Below, one piece after another: positions 17,517 through 25,860 of a stretch of DNA of 64,000 nucleotides (position 1 is the first letter of the stretch; every line of letters starts with the position of its first letter). Under the pieces are notes generated by a model that worked only from the letters and a program-made list of their open reading frames with translations, was not told where the DNA came from and did no database searches. Source of the DNA: Streptomyces shenzhenensis (lineage in GTDB: Bacteria > Actinomycetota > Actinomycetes > Streptomycetales > Streptomycetaceae). The stretch lies in the NCBI RefSeq assembly GCF_003688995.1, contig NZ_PENI01000034.1, forward strand, positions 46,400-110,399, read 5' to 3'. The translations under genes and the position numbers were made by a program.

Positions 17517-17534
17517 CCCCGCACGGGTGCGGGG
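17517..17534 (+). terminator. Candidate terminator hairpin after the TetR gene
   Basis: CCCCGCAC and GTGCGGGG form a perfect 8-bp stem around GG (or a 7-bp stem with a 4-nt loop). No U tract follows, which is common in Streptomyces terminators. Confidence 0.5.
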
Positions 17535-17635
17535 CGGTGGCCGGTTCGGCCAGCAGCAGTTCCAGGTGGCGGGCGTTGACCGCTTCCTGTCGCGGCACAG
17601 ACCCGCCGTCAACGAACCACCGTCAGGATCCCCTC

Positions 17636-17655
17636 TCAGTGACGCAGATCACTGA
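17636..17655. promoter_or_regulatory. CRP-like palindrome
   Basis: TCAGTGA-N6-TCACTGA, perfect 7-bp arms. The inner GTGA-N6-TCAC matches CRP-family sites. It lies about 155 bp upstream of the small exported protein. The bound regulator is inferred, not known. Confidence 0.45.
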
Positions 17656-17810
17656 ATCTTCCCGGTATCTGTCTCGCCCGACCTGCAATCCCGGGGGCCT
17701 TGGGACGTCTGTCGGGGTGGATGCGCCTCCGGCACAGGGCCACCGCAAGGGAAGTCGCCCATGACGGACGGTCGGCCGGCAGATCGAAACCGATGATTCG
17801 AGGACCGAGA

Positions 17811-17987
17811 ATGTCTGTACGTCACGCAGTTGTCCGCAGCCTCCGTCCGGGCCGGGTTCGCGCCGCTCTGGGTGTCTCGGTTGTGGGCGCCGCGGTGGCC
17901 CTCGGTGGAGCCTTCACGGCCCACGCCGCGTCCGTAGCAGAGGCGAAGCCTGCCGAGCCGGTGCAGCCCGCGGCTCGGGAAGGGTGA
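17811..17987 (+). CDS. Small exported protein, 58 residues, unknown function
   Basis: ATG 17811 opens a 58-residue frame with a basic N terminus (MSVRHAVVRSLRPGRVR) and a hydrophobic segment (ALGVSVVGAAVALGGAF). An Ala-rich cleavage-like site (AHAAS) follows, then a short mature tail rich in Pro, Ala and Glu. A GAGGACC stretch upstream may act as a weak ribosome-binding site. The mature peptide would be only about 20 residues, so the gene may be truncated or may encode a small signal-like or membrane peptide. I do not recognise the family. Confidence 0.45.
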   Translation: MSVRHAVVRSLRPGRVRAALGVSVVGAAVALGGAFTAHAASVAEAKPAEPVQPAAREG

Positions 17988-18179
17988 GGCTCTTCAGTGC
18001 CTCGGCCCGCTGATCGTCTCCAGGTCGTCCGGCGAGTCACGTGAACGCACGCTGCACGGCTCAGGCCCGGCAGCACAGTCCGTACGCCCGCGGATCCCGG
18101 GTGGACGGACCGGTACTGCGACGTCCAGGAGACATGTGAGAACAGTGACAATCCCAGCCGCCGCAACACCGGCCGCCTG

Positions 18180-18677
18180 GTGGCAGAGCATGTGCCGGCC
18201 GCTGCACTCCCTGGTCCGCAGCGGAGTGGATCTGATGCGCCGAGCCCAGGCCAGCTGGTGGACGACCTTCCCACGGCGGAGGACGTGGTGCAGGACGCCT
18301 TCGCCGCGCTCCTGCGCCGCCACGGCCGTCGGCTCGCGGACCTGGACGACCCCGAGGCGTACTTGCGAACCAGCGTGGTCAACGCAGCTCGCTCGGTTCT
18401 GCGCCGACGCTGTACGGCACGCGCCTACATTCCAGAGCGTGAACGCCATGTCCCGTCCGCCGACAAGAGCGTGCTCCTTGCCGAGACCCATCAAGAAGTG
18501 ATCAACGCATTGCAGCTTCTCACCCGCCGGCAGCGCGAGGTCTTGGTCCTGCGCTACTGGTCGGACCTCACCGAAGCCCAGATCGCCGACACCCTCGGCA
18601 TCTCCCGCGGGACGGTCAAGTCAACTGCCAGCCGGGCCCTGGACGCTCTCAGCAGACAACTGGAGATACCTCGATGA
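18180..18677 (+). CDS. SigE-like ECF sigma factor, N terminus possibly frameshifted
   Basis: The C-terminal region 4 is intact: LTRRQREVLVLRYWSDLTEA, then QIADTLGISRGTVKSTASRA as the promoter-recognising helix-turn-helix. Region 2 is represented by TAEDVVQDAFAALLRR. The first 30 residues from GTG 18180 do not look like region 2.1. The frame starting at 18136 carries PLHSLVRSGVDLMRRAQ, which does resemble it, so a frameshift near 18265 is likely. Length from 18180 is 165 residues, close to the family norm. A small membrane protein follows, which may be its partner. Whether the sigma factor still works is uncertain. Confidence 0.65.
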   Translation: MAEHVPAAALPGPQRSGSDAPSPGQLVDDLPTAEDVVQDAFAALLRRHGRRLADLDDPEAYLRTSVVNAARSVLRRRCTARAYIPERERHVPSADKSVLLAETHQEVINALQLLTRRQREVLVLRYWSDLTEAQIADTLGISRGTVKSTASRALDALSRQLEIPR

Positions 18678-18741
18678 CCGAGCACCCCTTTCAGACGCGC
18701 TCCCGTCCTTCCCGTTGCCGGTGGCTTGCGGAGATCTGGCG

Positions 18742-19113
18742 ATGAGCCGCAGCCGGCTCCACTACGACGCGATCGAACAACGACTGCGCGACGCCCTGGA
18801 AGCCCGGGCCACGAGCGCTGAGTTGAAACACTTGCGGCCCGCCGCCCTTCCCTCGATGCCCGGGCGTTCTTTCCTGCCCCTGCGCCGGACCATCATCGTG
18901 TTGTTCGGCCTGGCCGCGGCTGCTGCCTGCGCACTGCTCGCCGTCGCGGAAAGCAATTCAGACAGCCCGGGCCTTCCCGCCGACGTCCCCTCGCACTCGC
19001 CGAGCCCGTCCATGCCTCCGTCCCCGTCTTCCCCCGTCATCGAGGTGCCCGAGGAGGCCGCCACTGGGGGAACACTCGACCTGCCCTCCGCCGCCACCAC
19101 GACCGAACCTTGA
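18742..19113 (+). CDS. Single-pass membrane protein, possible anti-sigma or sigma-associated protein
   Basis: A 123-residue protein. It has a cytoplasmic N-terminal segment (MSRSRLHYDAIEQRLRDALE) and one transmembrane helix (TIIVLFGLAAAAACALLAVA). A Ser/Pro-rich outer tail ends in a Thr/Ala-rich stretch. A GGAG site lies eight bases before ATG 18742. An upstream ATG at 18674 opens MTEHPFQTRSR but stops at 18744, which suggests that the original gene was longer and lost its frame. The pairing with an ECF-type sigma factor suggests an anti-sigma role, but no zinc-binding HxxxCxxC motif is visible. Confidence 0.55.
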   Translation: MSRSRLHYDAIEQRLRDALEARATSAELKHLRPAALPSMPGRSFLPLRRTIIVLFGLAAAAACALLAVAESNSDSPGLPADVPSHSPSPSMPPSPSSPVIEVPEEAATGGTLDLPSAATTTEP

Positions 19114-19131
19114 GCGGTTTTCAAGCCGAAG

Positions 19132-19488
19132 TTGCAGGTCGCGGGGCTGGCGTGGGTCGTGGGTGGGATCGGCCCGCGTCGTGCGCCGGGCAGCACCAGG
19201 AGACAGGTGCGCGCTCAGTTCCTGACCGAATCCACGGCGGTGTGTCCGCTCGGCGGTGTGTCCGGCGCCCTGCTGGGCGCGCTCGGCACCGTTGGCTACG
19301 CACTCGCCCGCAGCCGGCCCGCGGACATTCCGCTTGAGGTTCTCGGCCTCGGTGTGGGAGCGGCGCTCGTGATCGGTGTGCTCGTCGGCTTCGAGCCGGC
19401 GGCGCACGCGCCCACGCTCGCCCCCCACCGAAGCACTTGTCACACCGTGACCGGGTGCGCCCGACGCGAACACCACCAAGGAGGTCCA
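19132..19488 (+). pseudogene. MacB/FtsX-type ABC permease, C-terminal remnant
   Basis: The frame reads PGSTRRQVRAQFLTES, then GGVSGALLGALGTVGYALA and later IGVLVGFEPAAHAPTLAP. This matches the last cytoplasmic loop and final two transmembrane helices of MacB-type permeases. The upstream part of the gene is absent. The fragment is in frame with the downstream hydrolase, giving a long open frame, but the hydrolase has its own perfect ribosome-binding site and signal peptide. Confidence 0.7.
19478..19484 (+). promoter_or_regulatory. Ribosome-binding site fixing the hydrolase start
   Basis: AAGGAGG lies four bases before ATG 19489. It separates the real start from the in-frame permease remnant upstream. 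Confidence 0.85.
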
Positions 19489-20934
19489 ATGTTGCGTCGA
19501 ATACTCGCCGCTGTGGCGGGTGTACTGCTCGTGGGAACAACCGCAGCCCCAGCTGTCGGAACGCCCGGTCCCATCGCGTGGACACCGTGCGCTGACCGCC
19601 CCGAGTTCGAATGCGCCACTCTGACCAGGCCGATCGACCCCGATCGACCTGATTCCGACACTTTCCAGATGGCCTTGGCCCGCCACCGCGCGACCGATCC
19701 CGGCCGTCGCATCGGCGTGCTGGTGGTGAATCCGGGCGGCCCTGGCGATTCCGGTGTCAACTTCACGTTCGGTGCGCGGTGGTACTTCAGCCCCGAGGTG
19801 CTGGCGCGGTTCGACATCGTCGGTTTTGACCCGCGTGGCGCCGGGCTCAGCCAACCGGTGCGCTGCTCGACCGAACTCCAGTTCGGCGGACCTACAACAC
19901 ACCCCACCGACCAGGCGGGGTTCGAGAGGCTGCGCGAGCACAACCGGCGGCTGCACGAGGACTGCGCCCGGCACTCCGGGCCGATCGTGGACCACGTCTC
20001 CACCGACGACGTCGTGCGCGATGTCGACGCGCTGCGCCAGGCGCTGGGAGAACGAAAGATCAGCTACTACGGGCTGTCCTACGGCACGGTCATCGGCCAG
20101 CGCTACGCCGAACACCACGGCGACAACGTGCGCGCGATGCTTCTGGATTCCGTGGTGGACCGGGGCCTGAACGCCCGCGAGTACGTGGCGTCGTCCGCCC
20201 GAGCCGCGGCAGACTCGTTCGAGCAGTGGAATCTGTGGAACGGCCGCACCCCGTCCTCACCGTTGCACGGGCTGGACATCGGTGACCTGTGGGACGACCT
20301 GATGGCCAGGGCGGACCGCGGTGAGCTCGTCGCCCCGGACGACCCGGCCAACCGGATCACCACGTACGACCTCAGCGCCACCCTGACCTCATCGGCCTAC
20401 GCTCCGGACTGGGACGACTTCAGCTCGTGGGTGCTGTCGCTGCGCGATGGTGGCATCGCCACCCCGTCGGCCACTCATTCGGATGATGCACATGACACCT
20501 CGCTGTTCGCCACCGCGTTCACGACCATCTCCTGTGCCGATCTGAGCTTCCGCGTACGCACCTACGCCGAGTACGCGGCGCTGACGCGGTGGGAGAAGCA
20601 GGTCTCCCCGCGCACCGTCGGGTCGAATCGCGGCAACGCTGCGATGACGGCTTGCCTCGGCGGTCCGGAGACCCATACTCCGCAACGGCCGGGCACCATG
20701 CGCACGCAGGTGCCAACCCTGCTCATCAACAGCAGGCACGACCCCTCGACCTCGCACGAGAACGCGACCTCCGTGCAGCGCCAGCAAGGCCAGGCAGCCG
20801 TGCTCGTGACCTACGAGGGGTCCGGGCACGGCGTATACGACCGCAGTGACTGCACCCGGCAGGTCAGCGACACCTACCTGTTGTCGCTCGACGTGCCACG
20901 CAACGGGCTGTCTTGCCCTTCAACGGACAAGTGA
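19489..20934 (+). CDS. Secreted S33-type tripeptidyl aminopeptidase-like hydrolase
   Basis: A 481-residue alpha/beta hydrolase with a signal peptide (MLRRILAAVAGVLLVGTTAAPAVG). The oxyanion-side motif is NPGGPGDSGVNF. The nucleophile is Ser197 in GLSYGTVIG, the acid is Asp418 in NSRHDPSTS, and the base is His447 in GSGHGVY. The C-terminal part is the TAP-like domain found in Streptomyces tripeptidyl aminopeptidases (SlpD/SlpE relatives). It would be exported and trim N-terminal tripeptides or a related substrate. A second exported hydrolase follows 30 bp downstream. Confidence 0.92.
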   Translation: MLRRILAAVAGVLLVGTTAAPAVGTPGPIAWTPCADRPEFECATLTRPIDPDRPDSDTFQMALARHRATDPGRRIGVLVVNPGGPGDSGVNFTFGARWYFSPEVLARFDIVGFDPRGAGLSQPVRCSTELQFGGPTTHPTDQAGFERLREHNRRLHEDCARHSGPIVDHVSTDDVVRDVDALRQALGERKISYYGLSYGTVIGQRYAEHHGDNVRAMLLDSVVDRGLNAREYVASSARAAADSFEQWNLWNGRTPSSPLHGLDIGDLWDDLMARADRGELVAPDDPANRITTYDLSATLTSSAYAPDWDDFSSWVLSLRDGGIATPSATHSDDAHDTSLFATAFTTISCADLSFRVRTYAEYAALTRWEKQVSPRTVGSNRGNAAMTACLGGPETHTPQRPGTMRTQVPTLLINSRHDPSTSHENATSVQRQQGQAAVLVTYEGSGHGVYDRSDCTRQVSDTYLLSLDVPRNGLSCPSTDK

Positions 20935-20963
20935 CGCCAACACCTCTGATGGGAGACACTCAC

Positions 20964-22040
20964 ATGAAACTCGGCAGGATGAAGATCCTGGTGCTCACCG
21001 CGACGATTCTGGTGGTGCTGACCGCCCTGATCACCGTCCCGGCGCCACCGGCAGCGGCCGCCGCGCACAACGACACCTCCCGGATCGAGTACACACTGGG
21101 AGAGACCGCCTTCACCGTTCCGGGATTCCTCGACGAGGAGAGGGAGAGGGAGGCCAAGATCGAGTTGACGGCTGTCGTGCACCATCCGCAATCCTTGCGC
21201 GGGCCACGCCCGGTGGTGATGCTCGCGCACGGTCTCTGGTACACGTGCGCCGGTGAGACCATGGGGTGGCCCTGCCCGGAGGGAACGCCACCGACGCGGA
21301 GCTACACCGGGTACGACTACCTCGCGAAAGCACTCGCGGAACAGGGATTCGTCGCCGTTTCCGTAGGCGTGAACGGCATCAACGCGGGTGAGTTGGGAAC
21401 GTCCGCCGACATGGCGCGCGCCGCGCTGGTGAACAAGCACTTGGAGATGCTCCGCGACGCGAACGACGGCAAGGGGCCGCTGGCCGCGCCACTGCGGGCA
21501 CTGCGCGGCAAGCTGGACCTGACCAACGTCGGGCTGATGGGGCATTCCCGCGGCGGCAGAGGCGTGGTCTGGCAGGCCGCCGACATCCACGCGGCCGACC
21601 TTCCCCGCGGCGTCCGCTTGCGGGCAGCAGTCCCGCTCGCGCCTGCCGACTACCACGTGTCCGACCCGGACTCGCCCGAGCACCTCAACTACCTCATCAC
21701 ACAGATCCCGTTCGCGGTGCTGGCCGGCGACTGCGACGGGGGTGTGGCCATGAACCGCCGCACCTTCGCGAAGAACGCAGCTGGACGGAACAAGGTCCCC
21801 TTCTATGAGGTCGACCTCGCCGGCGCGAACCACAACTTCTTCAACTCCGAGTGGGCGTACGACAACGACACCAGCTGCACCCCGGAGAACACCTGGAGTC
21901 AGCTCCAGCAGCAGAGCGCCGCGAGCCGCTACATCGTTTCTTTCTTCCGGTTCCACATGCTCGGCGACAAATCTGCCGGAGATGTCGTCGTCAACGGATT
22001 CTCGGGCGTCCGGGTCACCGCCCATCAGCCGGCAAGCTGA
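20964..22040 (+). CDS. Secreted alpha/beta hydrolase
   Basis: A 358-residue exported hydrolase. The N terminus carries a signal peptide (MKILVLTATILVVLTALITV, ending in an Ala-rich stretch). A lipase-like LAHGLWY segment follows, and the nucleophile elbow is GHSRGGRG. A long loop contains paired Cys residues (YTCAGETMGWPCPE). The end contains ANHNFF, which may carry the catalytic His. ATG 20964 has a GGGAGA site nine bases upstream; ATG 20982 is an alternative. It probably shares a transcript with the preceding peptidase. The substrate is unknown; lipase, esterase or PETase-like activity are all possible. Confidence 0.85.
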   Translation: MKLGRMKILVLTATILVVLTALITVPAPPAAAAAHNDTSRIEYTLGETAFTVPGFLDEEREREAKIELTAVVHHPQSLRGPRPVVMLAHGLWYTCAGETMGWPCPEGTPPTRSYTGYDYLAKALAEQGFVAVSVGVNGINAGELGTSADMARAALVNKHLEMLRDANDGKGPLAAPLRALRGKLDLTNVGLMGHSRGGRGVVWQAADIHAADLPRGVRLRAAVPLAPADYHVSDPDSPEHLNYLITQIPFAVLAGDCDGGVAMNRRTFAKNAAGRNKVPFYEVDLAGANHNFFNSEWAYDNDTSCTPENTWSQLQQQSAASRYIVSFFRFHMLGDKSAGDVVVNGFSGVRVTAHQPAS

Positions 22041-22049
22041 TTCACGTGT

Positions 22050-22166
22050 ACTGGCAAGCACATTGTCCTCGCCGGAGGAGGCCGGGGCATCGGCCGCGTG
22101 CTCCTGGAGCGGTTCACCGCCGAGGGAGCACGCACGGTCGTGGTGGCCGACTCCGGCTTCGCGGGG
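22050..22166 (+). pseudogene. Short-chain dehydrogenase remnant (N-terminal Rossmann motif only)
   Basis: About 39 codons read TGKHIVLAGGGRGIGRVLLE then RFTAEGARTVVVAD, the first strand, glycine-rich NAD(P) motif and first helix of an SDR enzyme. There is no start and nothing follows. It abuts the decayed gene on the opposite strand. Confidence 0.65.
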
Positions 22167-22169
22167 CGT

Positions 22170-22609
22170 ACAGGCCGTCTCCGCGGAGTTCGGCGCGATT
22201 GCCGTGAAGCTCGACGATGACCGGCGCCCCGTTCTCGTCCAGCCCGAGCGAGTGGATCCGACCCCCGTGAACCGGCCTGGTGCCGTACTCACTCGCCAGG
22301 AACCGGACGCGCAGTGTCTCCATGGAACACTGGGCCGTCGATCTGGCCGAGGACGGCGCCGCTGTCCTGGATCCACTCCACCTGCTCGAGGTAGGCACGT
22401 GCCAGGTCGGCCTTCGTCCAGGTGCGGTCCGGTTCGAGCTGGTCGGTCATCGCCCCGCACACGATGCGTCCGCCGACCGAGGCGGCTTCGGTGGCTGAAC
22501 GGCGGATCAGACCCTGGGCGAGGGGCCGGTCGAGGCCGTTACCGCGCTGGGCGGCGAGGGTGCCGTCCGGCTCAGGAGCAGGGAGCGGGCGGGGGAAAGA
22601 GACCGTCAT
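22170..22609 (-). pseudogene. DUF993-like (dihydrodipicolinate synthase-related) gene remnant
   Basis: ATG 22609 opens a frame with AAQRGNGLDRPLAQGLIRRS and EAASVGGRIVCGAMTDQL, then WTKADLARAYLEQVEWIQD. This matches my recollection of DUF993 proteins, TIM-barrel relatives of dihydrodipicolinate synthase. Most of the protein before and after is missing. The frame stops at 22289. A second frame continues as LRVRFLASEYGTRPVHGGRI and DENGAPVIVELHGNR, which may come from another gene joined by deletion. It is last in the direction of the CoA-transferase operon. Confidence 0.5.
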
Positions 22610-24237
22610 GCAGGGTGTCCTTGGTTGTGGGCCGGGCGCCATGCGGTGCCCAGCGGGGCGTCGGTGAACAGGGCGGCGTCCATCTCGGCCAGCGGGGTCG
22701 CGACCTCGATCGGGCCGGGGATCCGGTCGAGTACGTCGGTCTGGACGTCGATACCGGGGGCGACCTCTGTCAGCACCAGGCCGCGCTCCCCGAGCTGGAA
22801 GACGGCTCGTTCGGTGACGTAGAGCACTTTCTGGCCACGCAGTCGGGCCTGCTCCGCGCTGAAGGTGACCTGCTCGACCTTGTCGACGAACTTGCGGTGC
22901 TTTCCTTCCGTGGTGAGGTCGAGTCGTCCGTCGTGCGGTACGGCGTGCAGGCCGCCTGCGGTGAAGGTCCCGCAGAACACCACGGTCGAGGCGTTCTGCG
23001 AGATGTTGACGAAACCGCCGGTGCCGACGACGCGCTGGTCGAACTTGGAGACGTTGACGTTGCCGAGGCCGTCGATCTGGGCGAATCCGAGGAAGGTGAT
23101 GTCCAGGCCGCCGCCGTCATAGAAGTCGAACTGGTAGGGCTGGTCGAGGATGGCCGTCGGGTTGGTGGCCACGCCGAAGATGACTCCGCGTGCCGGTACA
23201 CCGCCGACGAGTCCCTGCTCGATGGTCAGCGCGAACAGGTCGGACCAGCCTTCCTCGGCGGCGACCGAGGCGACTCCGTCGGCGATCCCGACGCCGAGGT
23301 TGACGACGTCGTCGTCACGGATCTCGGCCACCGCCCGTCGCGCGACGACCTTGCGCTGGTCGAGAGGGAAGGGTTCGAGGTGGCTCAGTGCCTGCTTGTG
23401 CTGGCCCGAGAACGCGGGGTTGTAGTCGTGGGTGACCAGCTGCCGCTGGGCGGGGTTGACCACCACCACGTCGACGCAGATGCCCGGCACGGCGACCGAG
23501 CGTGGCGGGATCGAGCCGGCGGCGGCGACTCGTTTGACCTGTGCGATGACGAGGCCGCCGGAGTTGCGGGTGGCCTGCGCGATGGAGAGCATTTCGAGAT
23601 TGGCGCCCTCCTCGTCCAGGGACAGGTTGCCGTTCTCGTCGGCCGCGGTGCCCCGGATCAGGCAGACGTCGAGGCCGAAGGCGGGGTAGAACAGCCACTC
23701 GCGGCCGCCCAGCGTGATCACCTCGACGAGGTCCTGGGTGGTGATGTCGTTGAGCCGGCCGCCTTCGAGCCGGGGGTCGCAGAAGGTGCCGAGGCCGACA
23801 TGGGTGACCAGGCCGGGACGGCCGCCCGCGATCTCGCGGAACAGCTGGCTCATCACGCCTTGCGGGAAGTTGTAAGCCTCGAACTGGTTGTCGGTGACCA
23901 TGCGGCTCATCTCGGGTGCCATGCCCCAGTTGCCGGCGATGATCCGGCGGGCCAGACCCGGCCTGGCCAGGTGGTCCATACCACCGCCTTCGCGGTCGCC
24001 GATCCCGGTGGTGTGCACGAGGGTGAGGCCGCCGGGGCCGGCGCCTTGGCCGTATGCCTCGCCGAGGGTCCGGAGCAGCAGGTCGGGTTCGAGGAGGCCG
24101 CCTCCTGACCCGCCGATGGCGACTGTGTCGCCGGGACGGATGAGGCTGACGGCCTCGCGGGCCGCAAGGAAGCGTGGTCCGCCGCGCATCCGGCGCGAGG
24201 CCCTGGGCGCGGGGTCCGGGTGGGTGGGGATGGTCAT
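22606..24237 (-). CDS. Family I CoA-transferase (acetate/propionate CoA-transferase type)
   Basis: A 543-residue fused alpha-beta CoA-transferase similar to YdiF/Pct. The N-terminal half has the CoA-binding region VAIGGSGGGLLEPD. The C-terminal half has the probable catalytic Glu in ALTIEQGLVGGVPARG, then VFCGTFTAGGL and FVDKVEQVTFSA. It transfers CoA from acetyl- or another acyl-CoA to a carboxylic acid in the cytoplasm. GAAGGAAG lies close upstream of ATG 24237, and 58 bp separate it from the SDR gene. In this operon it would activate the imported acid before hydration and oxidation. Confidence 0.9.
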   Translation of the reverse strand: MTIPTHPDPAPRASRRMRGGPRFLAAREAVSLIRPGDTVAIGGSGGGLLEPDLLLRTLGEAYGQGAGPGGLTLVHTTGIGDREGGGMDHLARPGLARRIIAGNWGMAPEMSRMVTDNQFEAYNFPQGVMSQLFREIAGGRPGLVTHVGLGTFCDPRLEGGRLNDITTQDLVEVITLGGREWLFYPAFGLDVCLIRGTAADENGNLSLDEEGANLEMLSIAQATRNSGGLVIAQVKRVAAAGSIPPRSVAVPGICVDVVVVNPAQRQLVTHDYNPAFSGQHKQALSHLEPFPLDQRKVVARRAVAEIRDDDVVNLGVGIADGVASVAAEEGWSDLFALTIEQGLVGGVPARGVIFGVATNPTAILDQPYQFDFYDGGGLDITFLGFAQIDGLGNVNVSKFDQRVVGTGGFVNISQNASTVVFCGTFTAGGLHAVPHDGRLDLTTEGKHRKFVDKVEQVTFSAEQARLRGQKVLYVTERAVFQLGERGLVLTEVAPGIDVQTDVLDRIPGPIEVATPLAEMDAALFTDAPLGTAWRPAHNQGHPA

Positions 24238-24295
24238 GCTTCTTCCTTCGCGGGTCGCGGATTGTCAGAGGTTCGGCGCAGGGCTTGGCGAGGAG

Positions 24296-25078
24296 TTACG
24301 CCATCACTCCGCCTCCGTTGAGGTGGAGGGTCTGGCCGTGCACGAATGAGGCGGCGTCGCCGGCGAGGTAGACGACGGCTGGTGCGATCTCGTGTGCCTC
24401 GCCCATTCGGCCGGCCACCAGCCCGGCGGTGCGGGCCCGGGTCAGCTCGTCGTCGAAGGACGCCGCGGTCATCGGGGTGGTTATCGGGCCGGGCGCGATC
24501 GCGTTGACCCGGACGGCAGGCCCGACCTCGCGTGCCATGGCCCGGGTGAGGCCGAGCACTCCGGCCTTGGCCGCGCAGTAACTGGCGTAGTCCTCGGCGC
24601 CCTTGAACGCCAGCTGGGAGGAGACGTTGACGATCGCGCCGTGCCCGCGCCGGAGCATGCCGGTCAGTACGTGACGTGAGACGACGAAGACACCGTCGAG
24701 GTCGACGCTGATGGTGCGCCGCCACTCTTCGAGCGTCATGTCGACGATCCGGGCCGGGGCCATGCAGCCCGCGTTGTTCACCAGTACATCGATCGGGCCG
24801 AGCGCGTCCTCGGCTTCGGTGACGAATGCCGCTGCGGCGTCCCAGTCGGTGACGTCGCCTTCCACGGCCACCGCCATGCTGCCGTCGGCGCGCACACGCT
24901 GCACCACAGCTGCGGCTTCGTGTGCCTGGCCCAGATGGTGGACTGCGACCGAGGCGCCCGCGGCGGCCAGCGCCCTCACCATCTCCTGCCCCAGGCCGCC
25001 GGCACCGCCGGTGACCAGCGCGACTCGCCCGGTGAGGTCGAAGCAGGAGATGCCTGCCGTGCCGTCGGCGCCCTTCAT
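24296..25078 (-). CDS. SDR-family dehydrogenase (3-hydroxyacyl type)
   Basis: A 260-residue classical short-chain dehydrogenase. The cofactor motif is VTGGAGGLGQEM (TGxxxGxG), followed by the NNAG motif in DVLVNNAGCMAP. The catalytic residues are Ser in VNVSSQLAF and YxxxK in YASYCAAKAG. The C-terminal IAPGPITTPMT is typical. ATG 25078 overlaps the stop of the enoyl-CoA hydratase by 4 bp. In the pathway it would oxidise the hydroxyacyl-CoA product of the hydratase; this order is inferred. Confidence 0.92.
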   Translation of the reverse strand: MKGADGTAGISCFDLTGRVALVTGGAGGLGQEMVRALAAAGASVAVHHLGQAHEAAAVVQRVRADGSMAVAVEGDVTDWDAAAAFVTEAEDALGPIDVLVNNAGCMAPARIVDMTLEEWRRTISVDLDGVFVVSRHVLTGMLRRGHGAIVNVSSQLAFKGAEDYASYCAAKAGVLGLTRAMAREVGPAVRVNAIAPGPITTPMTAASFDDELTRARTAGLVAGRMGEAHEIAPAVVYLAGDAASFVHGQTLHLNGGGVMA

Positions 25079-25860
25079 GACGCCTCTGCCGTCGACGCGG
25101 CGGCGCGGGCGGCCCGGCTGGTGCGGCGGCTTTCGAGGAACGCCTGCTTGCGGGCGCGGGAGGACTCCAGGCCGGCGGTGTAGGCCGCCAGCGCTGCTTC
25201 CAGCGAGGACTCCGAGCGCAGCTCGCGCAGGACGCGCTTGGACAGGGCGAGGGCATGCGGTTCCGCCGCCAGGAGCCGGGACACCGTGGCTTCGACCGCG
25301 GCGTCCAGACCATCCTGCGGGTGTGCCGAGGTCACCACCAACAGCGCCGCCGCCCGGGCACCGTCGACCAGTTCACCGGACAGGAGCAGATGACGCGTGA
25401 CGCCGAGCCCCGCAACGTCGACGAGGCGCGCTGTTCCGCCCCACGAGGGCAAGTTGCCCAGACCCAGCTCGGGCAGGCCGAGGACGGCGTCGCTGGTGCT
25501 GATCCGCAGATCGCAGGCGAGGGCCAGTTCAAGACCACCGCCCAGGGCGCAGCCCTCGATCACAGCAACCGTGGGCACGGGCAGGTCAGCGAGGGCGTCG
25601 AACGTGTCCTGTCCGAGCTGGGAGAGCACTGCGGCCTCCTGCGGGGACGGTGCCGCCCAGTCCCCGATGTCGGCCCCCGCACAGAACACCCCGTCCTGAC
25701 CGCGGACCACGACCACCCGTACGTCGGAACGGGTCGCCAGTCCGGCGACGGCGTCACGCAGCTGCTCGATCGTGGCGCGGTCGAGTGCGTTGCGCTTGCG
25801 CGTACGGCACAGGAGTACGTGGGCGACTCCGTGTTCGGTGACTTCGGTCCTGACGTTCAT
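25075..25860 (-). CDS. Enoyl-CoA hydratase/isomerase
   Basis: A 261-residue crotonase-fold protein. The first oxyanion-hole element is GVFCAGADIGDWA and the second is EGCALGGGLELALACDLR. ELGLGNLPSWGGTARL carries the usual region of the second catalytic acid: the Glu of PELGL is present. ATG 25860 (MNVRTEVTEHGVAHV) overlaps the MFS stop by 4 bp. The Arg/Ala-rich C-terminal helix (SRRTSRAARAAASTAEAS) is longer than usual. It would hydrate the CoA thioester made by the CoA-transferase. Confidence 0.92.
   Translation of the reverse strand: MNVRTEVTEHGVAHVLLCRTRKRNALDRATIEQLRDAVAGLATRSDVRVVVVRGQDGVFCAGADIGDWAAPSPQEAAVLSQLGQDTFDALADLPVPTVAVIEGCALGGGLELALACDLRISTSDAVLGLPELGLGNLPSWGGTARLVDVAGLGVTRHLLLSGELVDGARAAALLVVTSAHPQDGLDAAVEATVSRLLAAEPHALALSKRVLRELRSESSLEAALAAYTAGLESSRARKQAFLESRRTSRAARAAASTAEAS

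Larger units (their letters stand above)
17485..17810. other. Intergenic region with hairpin and CRP-like palindrome
   Basis: About 325 bp without an intact gene. A short minus-strand stretch near 17540-17580 (NARHLELLLAEPA) looks like a coding remnant that I cannot assign. The region also holds a terminator-like hairpin and a 20-bp palindrome, listed separately. Confidence 0.45.

Noticed and set aside
21805..24108. A 767-codon plus-strand frame antisense to the CoA-transferase
   Set aside because: The minus-strand CoA-transferase has clear motifs; the plus-strand frame has none.
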